Part shown: piece by piece, positions 1-6,826 of the stretch
Position numbering within the stretch: position 1 is the stretch's first letter
Layout: the number at the start of each line of letters is the position of its first letter
NCBI GenBank assembly: GCA_046542915.1
Contig: JBKHAI010000011.1
Span: 1-20,287, forward strand
Source: SKVL01 sp046542915
Lineage (GTDB): Bacteria; Patescibacteriota; Minisyncoccia; Phycocordibacterales; CSBR16-193
Length of the DNA stretch: 20,287 bases
Reading direction: 5' to 3'
Notes under the pieces: model-generated
What the model was told of the DNA's origin: nothing
Database searches by the model: none
What the model saw: the letters and a program-made list of their open reading frames with translations, nothing else
Made by a program: the position numbers and the translations under genes

Positions 1-705
1 CGCCCTTAACAGTTCAATGCTGTTGGAGTTCTTAGAACCGTGATGGCCGGCTTGAAGAACATTACTTTGCAACCGCCTCCCGTCCAAAGAGACCATATAC
101 TCCTCCATGGCGGAGAAAGCATCCCCGGTAAAAAGAAAAGAATTTTCACCGTGGACCAATCTAACCCAGATAGAAGCATCATCAGGATCCATAGAGTAAG
201 TGTTCCGATCAGGGAAAAGCACAAAAACGGCTACTTCTTCGTTTAATCTGATCGTCATTCCTCTTCGGGCATAGATCTTTTTAAGATCATATTCTTTTAA
301 AGAAAGTCGGTAATTCTCGGCCGCCGCGGAGTCATAACCGGACCCGGAGTCCAAGACCACCCCAACGTCAGCATGTTCCAGTATCAACGGCAAAGCTCCT
401 ATATGGTCTAAGTGAGGATGAGTAATGATCACAACATCAATATCTTGATCATAGAAAGGCAAAAGATCTAAAACGGCCGAGGCGGTTCTTTCTCCACCTC
501 CGGAGTCTATAAGCAAACGGTTGCCTTCACTCGTTTCGATCAAAGTGGCGTCCGCTTGCCCCGCATCCAGAAAATTTACGACCAAAGGCGGACGGCTTTC
601 TTCAATGTAGATAATTGAATAGACCAGCCAGTTTAACACTGCCAGTACCAAGATGATCAAGAAAACAGGTGTATAATTAAATAAAGACCTGAAACCGACA
701 TTCAT
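1..705 (-). CDS. MBL-fold hydrolase, ComEC C-terminal-domain type (3' end beyond window)
   Basis: The frame is open from the ATG at 705 down to base 1, giving 235 residues without a stop; the C-terminus lies outside the window. Residues about 13-33 form a hydrophobic membrane anchor. The metallo-beta-lactamase fold follows: the Asp/His metal motif THPHLDH at 95-101, FTGD at 192-195, and GHHGS at 220-224. The combination of an early VNFLDAGQAD segment with the late GHHGS motif is typical of the domain normally fused to the C-terminus of ComEC/Rec2. Here it is a separate protein, probably anchored to the membrane with the enzyme domain outside, where it could process incoming DNA. That role is inferred from the family and from the divergent comEC neighbour. 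No convincing SD precedes the start. Family assignment is firm; substrate is unknown. Confidence 0.87.
   Translation of the reverse strand, partial: MNVGFRSLFNYTPVFLIILVLAVLNWLVYSIIYIEESRPPLVVNFLDAGQADATLIETSEGNRLLIDSGGGERTASAVLDLLPFYDQDIDVVIITHPHLDHIGALPLILEHADVGVVLDSGSGYDSAAAENYRLSLKEYDLKKIYARRGMTIRLNEEVAVFVLFPDRNTYSMDPDDASIWVRLVHGENSFLFTGDAFSAMEEYMVSLDGRRLQSNVLQAGHHGSKNSNSIELLRA
672..677 (+). promoter_or_regulatory. candidate -10 box for comEC
   Basis: A perfect TATAAT lies inside the first codons of the divergent MBL gene and about 46 bases upstream of the comEC start. No good -35 box is found at 17 bases (CAAGAT there), so this is only a candidate. The 18-base gap between the two start codons leaves no room for either promoter, so both must lie within the opposite gene. 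Confidence 0.35.
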
Positions 706-723
706 TAATTAATATCATACATT

Positions 724-2259
724 ATGGATGCTTTTATGAAATGGATACTACCACCCGGTTTGGGTTTTATATCGGGAATAGCTCTCATTTCTTTCTTTGA
801 CTCTTTTGATCCACTATTTGCAATAACCTTGCTAACCGCCTCCTTTTTGGCGGCATATCTCTATTTTGACCGCTCAAACTTTCTTTTAATAATAAGTATC
901 TCCATTCTTACCCTTGCAACTCTCTGGATAGGCGGTTTTTATCTCGAAAAAGAACAGACCCCTTCCAAAGAGAACCCAGAAAGAGAAATGAAAAATGAAT
1001 GGGTAAGAGTTGTCTCCGATGTAAAGCTCGCTGACAGCAACGCTCGTTACACGGTGGAACTAAAAGATGGATCAAAAGCACTTATGACAACCTCTCTTTT
1101 TCCACGCCTTTCATACAACACAGAGATATTAATAAGCGGAGAACTTCAGAAACCACCGGTCTTTAAAGAATTTGACTACCGAACCTTCCTCAAAAAAGAA
1201 GGTGTGGAGGGTCTCATACACCATCCCCAGATCAAAGAAGTAAAAGAAGCAAAACCATCATTAAAAGGTGTTTTATTTTCGGTAAAAGATAATTTACGTC
1301 AAAAACTCCGATCCTCTCTCCCTTATCCTCACAACACCATCGTTGGAGCAATGATACTGGGAGACAGTGATAAAACTCCCCAAATGATCGGGGATCTTTT
1401 TTCAGCGACCGGAATAAGGCACATCATAGCCATATCCGGACTGCACGTCACCATAATAATGGGAATGATCTTGGTGGTCACATCCTCGATCTTACGTCTT
1501 GGCAGAAATTACTCCTTTTTCATCGCCTCAATAACCATAGTTCTTTTTGTTTTATTCGTCGGAGCACCACCGTCAGCAATTAGAGCCGCGATAATGTCGC
1601 TCATTTTTCTTCTCGCCTTCAAGTTAGGTAAGATCTACGCTGCTTGGCGGGCGCTTTTTTTGGCAGCGGTTGTTATGCTGATCTTTGATCCGATGCTTCT
1701 TTTCTATGATGTCGGATTCCAACTTTCTTTTATGGCAATGTTGGGGATCCTTTTTGTAACTCCTCCGATCGAAAATATCTTGGGAAGGAGAACATCTTTT
1801 CTAAGTCCAAAAGATAAGACCGAGACACTGAAAAGCTCTTTTATATCACTCTTGGCCGTTTCTTTAGGCGCCTATATCACCACTTTGCCACTGGTAGCTT
1901 ATCATTTCAACATTATTTCTTTTTCAGCTCCGATCGCCAATCTTATATCCGTACCATTACTTCCCCTGATCCTGATAAGCAGTTTCTCAGCCGGTCTCTT
2001 GGGAACGCTCTCCGAGTTAATAGGCCAGATCGTGGCAATACCGGCATTTCTGGGGCTGGAGATAATATTAAAAATCGCTTATTTCCTTGACTCCCTTCCA
2101 ATAAGCAGTATAGAGGCGGAGATAGGAAAAATGTCGATAACCATAACTTATATGATCATCTTCTCTTCGGTCTTTTTGATCCGTTATTATCACAAAAACG
2201 CTACGCCGACCAATTCCGCATCAGATCTTCCTCTTCCTCCGGAGAATAGACCTTTTTAA
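724..2259 (+). CDS. comEC: ComEC/Rec2-family DNA uptake channel, lacking the MBL domain
   Basis: This polytopic inner-membrane protein of 511 residues belongs to the ComEC/Rec2 family, which passes single-stranded DNA into the cell during natural transformation. N-terminal membrane helices (about 8-75) are followed by a soluble beta-rich domain of the DUF4131 type (about 90-175) containing FDYRTFLKKEGVEG near 150-163. The Competence membrane domain then carries the hallmark GIRHIIAISGLHV at 230-242 and many hydrophobic segments to about residue 490. The usual C-terminal metallo-beta-lactamase domain is absent; a matching protein is encoded divergently to the left. The ATG at 724 lies only 18 bases from that gene's start and has no SD. 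The last 59 bases overlap the 3' end of rnhA on the other strand. Pilus genes elsewhere in the window fit a competence role, but that link is inference. Confidence 0.9.
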   Translation: MDAFMKWILPPGLGFISGIALISFFDSFDPLFAITLLTASFLAAYLYFDRSNFLLIISISILTLATLWIGGFYLEKEQTPSKENPEREMKNEWVRVVSDVKLADSNARYTVELKDGSKALMTTSLFPRLSYNTEILISGELQKPPVFKEFDYRTFLKKEGVEGLIHHPQIKEVKEAKPSLKGVLFSVKDNLRQKLRSSLPYPHNTIVGAMILGDSDKTPQMIGDLFSATGIRHIIAISGLHVTIIMGMILVVTSSILRLGRNYSFFIASITIVLFVLFVGAPPSAIRAAIMSLIFLLAFKLGKIYAAWRALFLAAVVMLIFDPMLLFYDVGFQLSFMAMLGILFVTPPIENILGRRTSFLSPKDKTETLKSSFISLLAVSLGAYITTLPLVAYHFNIISFSAPIANLISVPLLPLILISSFSAGLLGTLSELIGQIVAIPAFLGLEIILKIAYFLDSLPISSIEAEIGKMSITITYMIIFSSVFLIRYYHKNATPTNSASDLPLPPENRPF

Positions 2260-2947
2260 AGGAAGCTCCGGATACCCCGTGAACCCTTTTCCGGCAATCC
2301 TCCCAGTTTTGATGTGAACGAACCTTGCCATCTACGGCACTGACGTAAGAATACGGCTTAGCCGATGACCTCTTTTTATCAGGGTTCTTAGCATTGTTAT
2401 TGAAACTTCCTTTCAAAGAAAAAAGGTTGATATCGTAATCCTTAAAAGAACACTCTCGCAGAGGAAAGCCGTCCCCGTCGGCAAAACGGCAGGCTATCTC
2501 GTCAGCGCGCTCGTTGCCAGCTACTCCACTGTGGCCTTCCACGTGCTTTAAAGAAACATCTATCTTGGCGACAAGATCCAGAAGCTCTTTCCAGAGATCA
2601 GTATTCTTAACGGAACTACCGCCTTTGGTCATCCAGCCGTTCCTACTCCAAGATCTTGACCACTCGGTAACACCTTTTATCAAATAACGGGAATCAGTAA
2701 AAACGGTGATCGGGAGACCTTTTTTATCCGGCTCTTTATTTAAAATGTATTTTAAGGTCTCTATTACTGCTTTCAACTCCATACGGTTATTGGTCGTGTT
2801 CCTCTCTCCTCCGCCCAGTTCTACAACCCGCGAGTCTTCTTTATCATTTTCGATAAATACCAAAACGGAACCCCAACCGCCGGGACCGGGGTTTCCTCGG
2901 GATGAGCCATCAGTGAAAGCAATTATTTTTTCTTTATCTCTCGCCAT
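2201..2947 (-). CDS. rnhA: Ribonuclease HI with C-terminal hybrid-binding-like domain
   Basis: This enzyme cleaves the RNA strand of RNA-DNA hybrids. Residues 1-155 form the RNase HI catalytic domain with the four expected acids: D13 in AFTDGSSRGNPGPGG, E57 in NNRMELKA, D85 in VFTDSRYLIKG and D149 in NERADEIA, plus H139 of EGHSG. After a polar linker (about 160-197), residues about 199-243 resemble the RNase H1 hybrid-binding (viroplasmin-like) domain: Y201, W215, C218, then F230-K231-K232 in GASFKKVYSPEEEEDL. In eukaryotic RNase H1 this domain is N-terminal. The gene starts 13 bases after thyX-like ends, so both are likely one transcript. AAGGA about 10 bases before the ATG is a modest SD. 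The 3' end overlaps comEC by 59 bases, and that overlap encodes the FKK part of the binding domain. Confidence 0.93.
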   Translation of the reverse strand: MARDKEKIIAFTDGSSRGNPGPGGWGSVLVFIENDKEDSRVVELGGGERNTTNNRMELKAVIETLKYILNKEPDKKGLPITVFTDSRYLIKGVTEWSRSWSRNGWMTKGGSSVKNTDLWKELLDLVAKIDVSLKHVEGHSGVAGNERADEIACRFADGDGFPLRECSFKDYDINLFSLKGSFNNNAKNPDKKRSSAKPYSYVSAVDGKVRSHQNWEDCRKRVHGVSGASFKKVYSPEEEEDLMRNWSA

Positions 2948-2960
2948 AAAATTTATTCCT

Positions 2961-4319
2961 TCATTTGTCTTTAACTATATCCTGCAGACCTCTTTTAATA
3001 TCAAACCGGTTCGGTTCCGGATCCAGATGAAGGATCAGTCCTTGTTCTTTAAATCTTTTCTCCATCTCTTTCGCCATCTGCAAAGCCCTCTCCCTTAAAG
3101 TGGGATGAACAAATCTGGTAGACCTTAACTCCACCAGATAAACCAGAGCCGAAAGATTGCCGACAAGTCGGTTGGCGGTATTAAAACCCATAGCAATGAA
3201 GTACTGTTTAACCTCTTCACTCACATCTATCCCGTTTATCGCTTCTTTTTGATCATCTATTAACTTTTCAGCTTCTTTTTTCATCTCTTCTTCTAATTCT
3301 GAAAGGTACCAAGAAGCAAAACCGTTTTCGGTTGTTAAAAGAGGCATTCTTTGGGTAACTGAACGGTGTCTTTGTATATCCCTGAAAGAACCGAAGTCCA
3401 ACAGAAATCTAAAACCCAATGTTCCGCACTCGGCGATCGTTTTAGGTAGTTCGGTCTTTAAAGGCCGCTCTTCCAAGGCCTTGCGATACTCCGCCAACAT
3501 CTCTCTGTTAACAGAATCCTGAAAAACCTCAAAATCAACGGGGTCTTTTTCCCGAAAGTAATTGAACTCCTTGTTCAACATCTTATGATGATCCTCGGTT
3601 TCTTTATACCGCTTAAGGTCAAACGAGTTGGGAAAGGCCTCTATTAAGGCCTCTTCCGTCTTACAAGCCAGATCCTGAACCTCCGCCAGTGGATGATGGC
3701 GCAAGGTGGTTAATTTATCGGCCAGTTGGCGGAGATTGCTGTGCCAAGCCAGGTTGGTCGTGGCACCAGCCGGCAAAAAAGAACGCATAACATCAAAAGC
3801 TCTGGCCTTGATCGCTTTTTCGTAGACCTTCTCATCCTCGTCCTCGTTCCGGGGAAATCTTTCTTTTAGAACTTCTATCATCTCTCCCAGACCGTCAAGA
3901 TAAAAACTCCTCCAATCATCCATTATCTTCTTACTTTTTTTACTACCGACGGGGTCAAAAAACGGTTGTTTTGAAAAATCAATATAACGAGTTGAGGCCT
4001 CCTGTCCGCTGTAAAGTGGCCAGTCTTGGATGGCTTTGGCGGCCAGCATGGAAACTCCTTCAATGAACACGGTAGCACTTCCCAGGTCCCCTATGGATTT
4101 ATGCCCATAACCGACATAATAGGTGGACATGAATTTATCGGAACCGGTTTTGGCAAGTGTCTCCAAATGGCTTTTAATACCTCCGACCGAGCGAGAATGT
4201 AGGGCTTGTAACATCGCTTCCGCTTCGGGAGAAATAACAGATCCGGTATTTAAAACCAACACTTTAGCTCCGGATCGAGTCTCTTTTTCTATATGTGACA
4301 GATCTTTTATTTTCACCAT
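2961..4319 (-). CDS. thyX: Double-domain ThyX-like (FAD-dependent thymidylate synthase family) protein
   Basis: At 452 residues this is about twice the usual ThyX length and appears to be two ThyX-type halves. The N-terminal half has GHKSIGDLGSATVFIEGVS (72-90), SGQEASTRY (104-112), LPAGATTNL (182-190) and NLRQL (195-199), all at family-typical spacing. The C-terminal half has GFRFLLDFGSFRDIQRHR (302-319), then a weaker NLSALVYLVELR region and LRERALQMA. The ThyX signature RHRxxSxxxxSxRY is split: the first half has DWP in place of RHR but keeps SxxEASTRY, whereas the second half keeps RHR but lacks SxRY. ThyX makes dTMP from dUMP using FAD and methylene-tetrahydrofolate; whether this protein is catalytic or a divergent relative is uncertain. 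No SD is visible. It leads the thyX-rnhA unit and starts 59 bases after the prepilin stop. Confidence 0.78.
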   Translation of the reverse strand: MVKIKDLSHIEKETRSGAKVLVLNTGSVISPEAEAMLQALHSRSVGGIKSHLETLAKTGSDKFMSTYYVGYGHKSIGDLGSATVFIEGVSMLAAKAIQDWPLYSGQEASTRYIDFSKQPFFDPVGSKKSKKIMDDWRSFYLDGLGEMIEVLKERFPRNEDEDEKVYEKAIKARAFDVMRSFLPAGATTNLAWHSNLRQLADKLTTLRHHPLAEVQDLACKTEEALIEAFPNSFDLKRYKETEDHHKMLNKEFNYFREKDPVDFEVFQDSVNREMLAEYRKALEERPLKTELPKTIAECGTLGFRFLLDFGSFRDIQRHRSVTQRMPLLTTENGFASWYLSELEEEMKKEAEKLIDDQKEAINGIDVSEEVKQYFIAMGFNTANRLVGNLSALVYLVELRSTRFVHPTLRERALQMAKEMEKRFKEQGLILHLDPEPNRFDIKRGLQDIVKDK

Positions 4320-4378
4320 TACATTTATTCTAATCTAAAAAAGCGATTTTCCCATATCAACAGAGATCACAAGAATAA

Positions 4379-4927
4379 CTAAAAACCGTAAGGCGGTAAA
4401 TTGTCTTTACAGTTCAAACAATAACCCGGGTGAGTCAGAGATTCACTTTTATGGGACCGACAAGGTCCTTTAATACACCAAAAAACGGCACTTCGTTGAT
4501 CAAAGTTCTTCGCCCAATCTGCTCTGGGATACCTGCAATTTATTCCGCCCTTATCGCAAAAACGAACACTTATCTGATAGACCTCTTCCGAAGGCGAATG
4601 ATCGGGATAGACCCAGTGATCCCAGTCATACACGCTACCGGGCCAGGGGCCTTCTTGCCATATGTTCTCATCAATAAGATCATCCAGACCGTCAGGAACC
4701 ACTCCCCTGTCGGCGTCCGGCGGATAACTGTCATGATCAATTTGACGCACCATTAGAGCCGCCTCTATCTGTCTGGCTTCAGCCAAAGCTTTAGCCATAT
4801 ACGACCTGTCGTAAGAGTCAGAAGTGATCGAGAACGAAACAGAAGCCAAAACCCCGATAATGGCAATTACTACCAATACCTCTATCAAGGTAAAGCCTTT
4901 TTTAAATCTGTATTTATTAAAATTCAT
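4379..4927 (-). CDS. Isolated prepilin with cysteine-rich C-terminus
   Basis: The protein of 182 residues has a class III (type IV pilin/T2SS) prepilin leader: a short basic start, then GFTLIEVLVVIAIIGVLAS from residue 11, with the invariant Glu at +5 after the processing Gly. The prepilin peptidase would cut after G11. The soluble part contains six cysteines within the last 60 or so residues (FCDK, INCR, FWC, GPC, GYC, LNC), suggesting disulfides in a minor pilin or pseudopilin. The ATG at 4927 is preferred over the in-frame TTG just upstream at 4930; AAGG lies about 10 bases before it. The gene is about 9 kb from the main pilus operon and divergent from the lipoprotein cassette, so it is probably expressed separately. 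Its role as a pilus tip or minor subunit is inference. Confidence 0.85.
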   Translation of the reverse strand: MNFNKYRFKKGFTLIEVLVVIAIIGVLASVSFSITSDSYDRSYMAKALAEARQIEAALMVRQIDHDSYPPDADRGVVPDGLDDLIDENIWQEGPWPGSVYDWDHWVYPDHSPSEEVYQISVRFCDKGGINCRYPRADWAKNFDQRSAVFWCIKGPCRSHKSESLTHPGYCLNCKDNLPPYGF

Positions 4928-4961
4928 CAAAACATGACCTTGAATTAAAAATACTACAAAA

Positions 4962-4989
4962 AGATCAAAAGTGAAAATGTTTTTGATCT
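4962..4989. repeat. 9-bp inverted repeat upstream of cassette promoter
   Basis: AGATCAAAA (4962-4970) and TTTTGATCT (4981-4989) are perfect reverse complements around a 10-base centre. The repeat ends 7 bases before the -35 box at 4997 and lies between the divergent prepilin and lipoprotein genes. It could be an operator for either promoter or an AT-rich hairpin; read on the minus strand it is followed by TTTTTG, so weak terminator activity is also possible. Confidence 0.5.
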
Positions 4990-4996
4990 GATTTTA

Positions 4997-5025
4997 TTGA
5001 CAAACAAGAAAAATATAGGTATGCT
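4997..5025 (+). promoter_or_regulatory. Sigma-70-type promoter of the secreted-protein cassette
   Basis: A perfect TTGACA (4997-5002) is separated by exactly 17 bases from TATGCT (5020-5025, 4 of 6 consensus bases). The predicted transcript would start near 5032 and carry a leader of about 75 bases before the lipoprotein ATG. Confidence 0.7.
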
Positions 5026-5106
5026 TTTACAAGATTTTTCTTCTTTAGTCAATAAAAGGAAAAAATGGTCTTTGAAAAGTCATAGAACAATATACAGGAG
5101 GATCTT

Positions 5107-5661
5107 ATGCTTATGAGAATATTGCCTTTTGTTGCAATTTTATTGCTTTTTTTGGCAACCGGCTGTGCAACAACACCTCAGGTGGTGTTGCAAGACGGAA
5201 CTCCGGCTCCAAGCTCCATATACATGGAGCGAAACCTTCAAACTAAGATGACCGCCGAGGCCTATGTAGCCAGAATCACTCTTGAGGAGAACGATGACGG
5301 CGAAAAAGAGTCCAAAACGGAAGATTATCTTCCGTTAGGTACGGGAAAGTTACAGAAACTACCCAAAGACACATACGCCGTCGGCGGGCAGGTCAGGATC
5401 TTAAACCCCGAAAAGGTTCCTTACACTCTTTTCGTGATCTATGGAATAGATTACGAAAAGGAGAAATGGCCTTATAGGGTCTCGCGGGTTCTCTATATGG
5501 GGAACTCCGAAAGAGAGACCATCGAGGTAAACCGACAACTGGAAGAAGCCAACCCGGAGGTAAAACTTCGGGTGGTGATAATGGAAGGAGAGGATGAGAA
5601 TCTTAAAGAAGAGGACATCCTCTTTGAGTTCACGACAACCTTTATCCGAAAAGGAGGTTAA
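5107..5661 (+). CDS. Putative lipoprotein, first gene of secreted cassette
   Basis: The 184-residue product starts with a hydrophobic signal ending in a lipobox (LATGC, Cys at residue 20), so signal peptidase II processing and lipid anchoring are predicted. After a polar stretch (20-45) the body is beta-rich, with GGQVRILNPEKVPYTLFVIY near 93-112 and VSRVLYMGNSERETIEVNR following. This looks like an immunoglobulin-like or small beta-sandwich fold, but I do not recognise a named family. AGGAGG (5096-5101) lies 5 bases before the ATG at 5107, a very good SD that supports this start; a second ATG two codons on is possible. It follows the promoter at 4997-5025 and heads a three-gene plus-strand unit whose products are all exported. 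Its stop codon abuts an orphan SD. Base composition is like the genome background, unlike the next two genes. Confidence 0.8.
   Translation: MLMRILPFVAILLLFLATGCATTPQVVLQDGTPAPSSIYMERNLQTKMTAEAYVARITLEENDDGEKESKTEDYLPLGTGKLQKLPKDTYAVGGQVRILNPEKVPYTLFVIYGIDYEKEKWPYRVSRVLYMGNSERETIEVNRQLEEANPEVKLRVVIMEGEDENLKEEDILFEFTTTFIRKGG
5649..5658 (+). promoter_or_regulatory. Orphan SD overlapping lipoprotein stop
   Basis: AAAAGGAGGT runs up to the TAA of the lipoprotein gene at 5659-5661. No ATG, GTG or TTG lies at a usable distance downstream, so nothing obvious is translated from it. It may be a remnant of a lost gene, or simply encode the Lys-Gly-Gly C-terminus. Confidence 0.4.
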
Positions 5662-5674
5662 AGATCGTTTAGGA

Positions 5675-5716
5675 AAAGTGCCGCCCGGAAAAACAAGACA
5701 AAAAGCGCGGCACTTT
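5675..5716 (+). other. Hairpin between cassette genes 1 and 2
   Basis: AAAGTGCCGC (5675-5684) pairs perfectly with GCGGCACTTT (5707-5716), a 10-bp stem around a 22-base purine-rich loop. No T-run follows, so it is not a classical terminator. Position inside a transcript unit suggests an RNA stability, processing or attenuation element, which is inference. Confidence 0.6.
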
Positions 5717-5738
5717 ATGGGGGAAAACCCTAACCTTC

Positions 5739-5748
5739 AAAGGAGGTG
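5739..5748 (+). promoter_or_regulatory. Orphan strong SD in the gene 1-gene 2 gap
   Basis: AAAGGAGGTG is a 10-base match to the complement of the bacterial 16S rRNA 3' end. The next gene starts at 5813 with its own SD. The only starts nearby are GTG at 5749 (too close; it would give a 12-residue peptide ending at 5787) and ATG-ATC-TAA at 5779-5787. No real coding region was found for it. Confidence 0.45.
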
Positions 5749-5812
5749 GTGCCTGCGCAAAAAATTTCGGCAGAGGCAATGATCTAAACTGAAAAAGAAA
5801 GGAGAGTTTGGA

Positions 5813-6766
5813 ATGAAAAAACTAACGATGACACTAATTTGTGTTCTGGCCCTTTTCTTCGCAAGTCCGGTTTGGGCCTGCGATGACGACGATTGCAACC
5901 ACGGCCAACCCGACGGAGGCAACATCGATGTCTATACGTCCGCGTATGGACAGGATGAAGACCTGACGGAAGACTACGGGTCCGACTACGGATCCGCAGC
6001 CGGATTCTCCGGCCAAGGCGGAGGAGCCGGACATCTGACCGGATCCTTTTCCGGTGAAGGAGAGCTGGAAGGCCATCTCTCGGCAACCGGAGCTTCCGTT
6101 GGTCATATGGAAACATATGACCTGGATATGGAAGACGGCAACGGAGCCGGCGCTTACAATGAAAACTGGAGCCAAGGCCTCCTCTCCGGATCAATTGACG
6201 GTGAAGGCACCGGAGAGTATGGACTGGAAGCTTCCGGCCTATCAGAGTCAGCCACTTGTGCCGGCTCTTACTACGGTGGTGATGCGGAAAATGCTCCGAC
6301 TTATGGACTCGCCGAACAAACCGCCCAAGGATACTTTACAGGTCAAGGCGGCGAAGAATTTGATGGAACTCTCTCCGAAGAGTTCAGCGCCGGAGTGGAA
6401 AGCTTTGGATCTTCATACTCGGAGTCCTATGGACAAGAGTACGAAGACGAAGGCAACCACATATCCGCTCTTGGATCTAACGTTGGAACCTTGTCAGAAG
6501 TCCAAGTGACTGCCGACAACCTTCCCGACGGAATGGAAACCGGCTGGCAGATAGACGGCCAGGCGGGAACCGTCACCGAGCAAAGCCAGAACCATAAGGC
6601 CAAAGCTCTGGGACAGTACAATGCCCAAGGAACCGGCGATACCACAGCCCAAGGTAATGCCGAGGGGTATAGCTATACCTCAACCGTCACCCCGGAGAGT
6701 GGAATGGGACAGATAAACAACTCACAGGCAGGGATGTCTGTGGGTGTCACCACAAACCCTGAATAA
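5813..6766 (+). CDS. Secreted, extremely acidic Gly/Ser-rich repeat protein
   Basis: The 317-residue product begins with a Sec signal peptide (MKK, hydrophobic core, SPVWA before C23). The mature part is low-complexity, rich in Gly, Ser, Glu, Asp, Tyr and Ala, and contains no arginine and only two lysines (262 and 264), so it must be strongly acidic. It opens with CDDDDCNH (23-30), a possible metal site. Three imperfect repeats are visible: GSFSGEGELEGHLSATGASVGH (77-98), GSIDGEGTGEYGLEASGLSES (126-146) and GYFTGQGGEEFDGTLSEEFS (173-192). The alternating Gly-x-hydrophobic pattern would suit a beta-solenoid or extracellular fibre. AAAGGAGA (5798-5805) sets the start at 5813. G+C is high; hand count of 6001-6060 gives 38 of 60. 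The family is unrecognised; a surface or matrix role is only inferred. Confidence 0.75.
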   Translation: MKKLTMTLICVLALFFASPVWACDDDDCNHGQPDGGNIDVYTSAYGQDEDLTEDYGSDYGSAAGFSGQGGGAGHLTGSFSGEGELEGHLSATGASVGHMETYDLDMEDGNGAGAYNENWSQGLLSGSIDGEGTGEYGLEASGLSESATCAGSYYGGDAENAPTYGLAEQTAQGYFTGQGGEEFDGTLSEEFSAGVESFGSSYSESYGQEYEDEGNHISALGSNVGTLSEVQVTADNLPDGMETGWQIDGQAGTVTEQSQNHKAKALGQYNAQGTGDTTAQGNAEGYSYTSTVTPESGMGQINNSQAGMSVGVTTNPE

Positions 6767-6775
6767 CAAAACCGG

Positions 6776-6804
6776 GGGTGAGCTTGAGCGGTCAGGCTCA
6801 TCCC
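6776..6804 (+). other. Strong hairpin between cassette genes 2 and 3
   Basis: TGAGCTTGA (6779-6787) pairs with TCAGGCTCA (6792-6800), one wobble included, around the tetraloop GCGG. The stem is extended by GGG (6776-6778) with CCC (6802-6804) across a single bulged T. No T-run follows; the SD of gene 3 begins 8 bases later. It may set relative transcript stability or translation of the flanking genes, by inference. Confidence 0.65.
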
Positions 6805-6826
6805 GTCTCAAAAAAGGAGGTTGTAT

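Noticed and set aside
5594..5782. 62-codon frame overlapping the end of the lipoprotein gene and the following gap
   Set aside because: No SD at its start, most of its first third is out-of-frame lipoprotein sequence, and the Arg/Lys-rich product looks like a shadow.
5784..6509. Long open frames on the other strand and in another forward frame across the acidic-protein gene (up to about 150 codons)
   Set aside because: They are by-products of a G+C-rich, repetitive gene with few stop codons; the signal peptide, SD and composition support only the frame starting at 5813.
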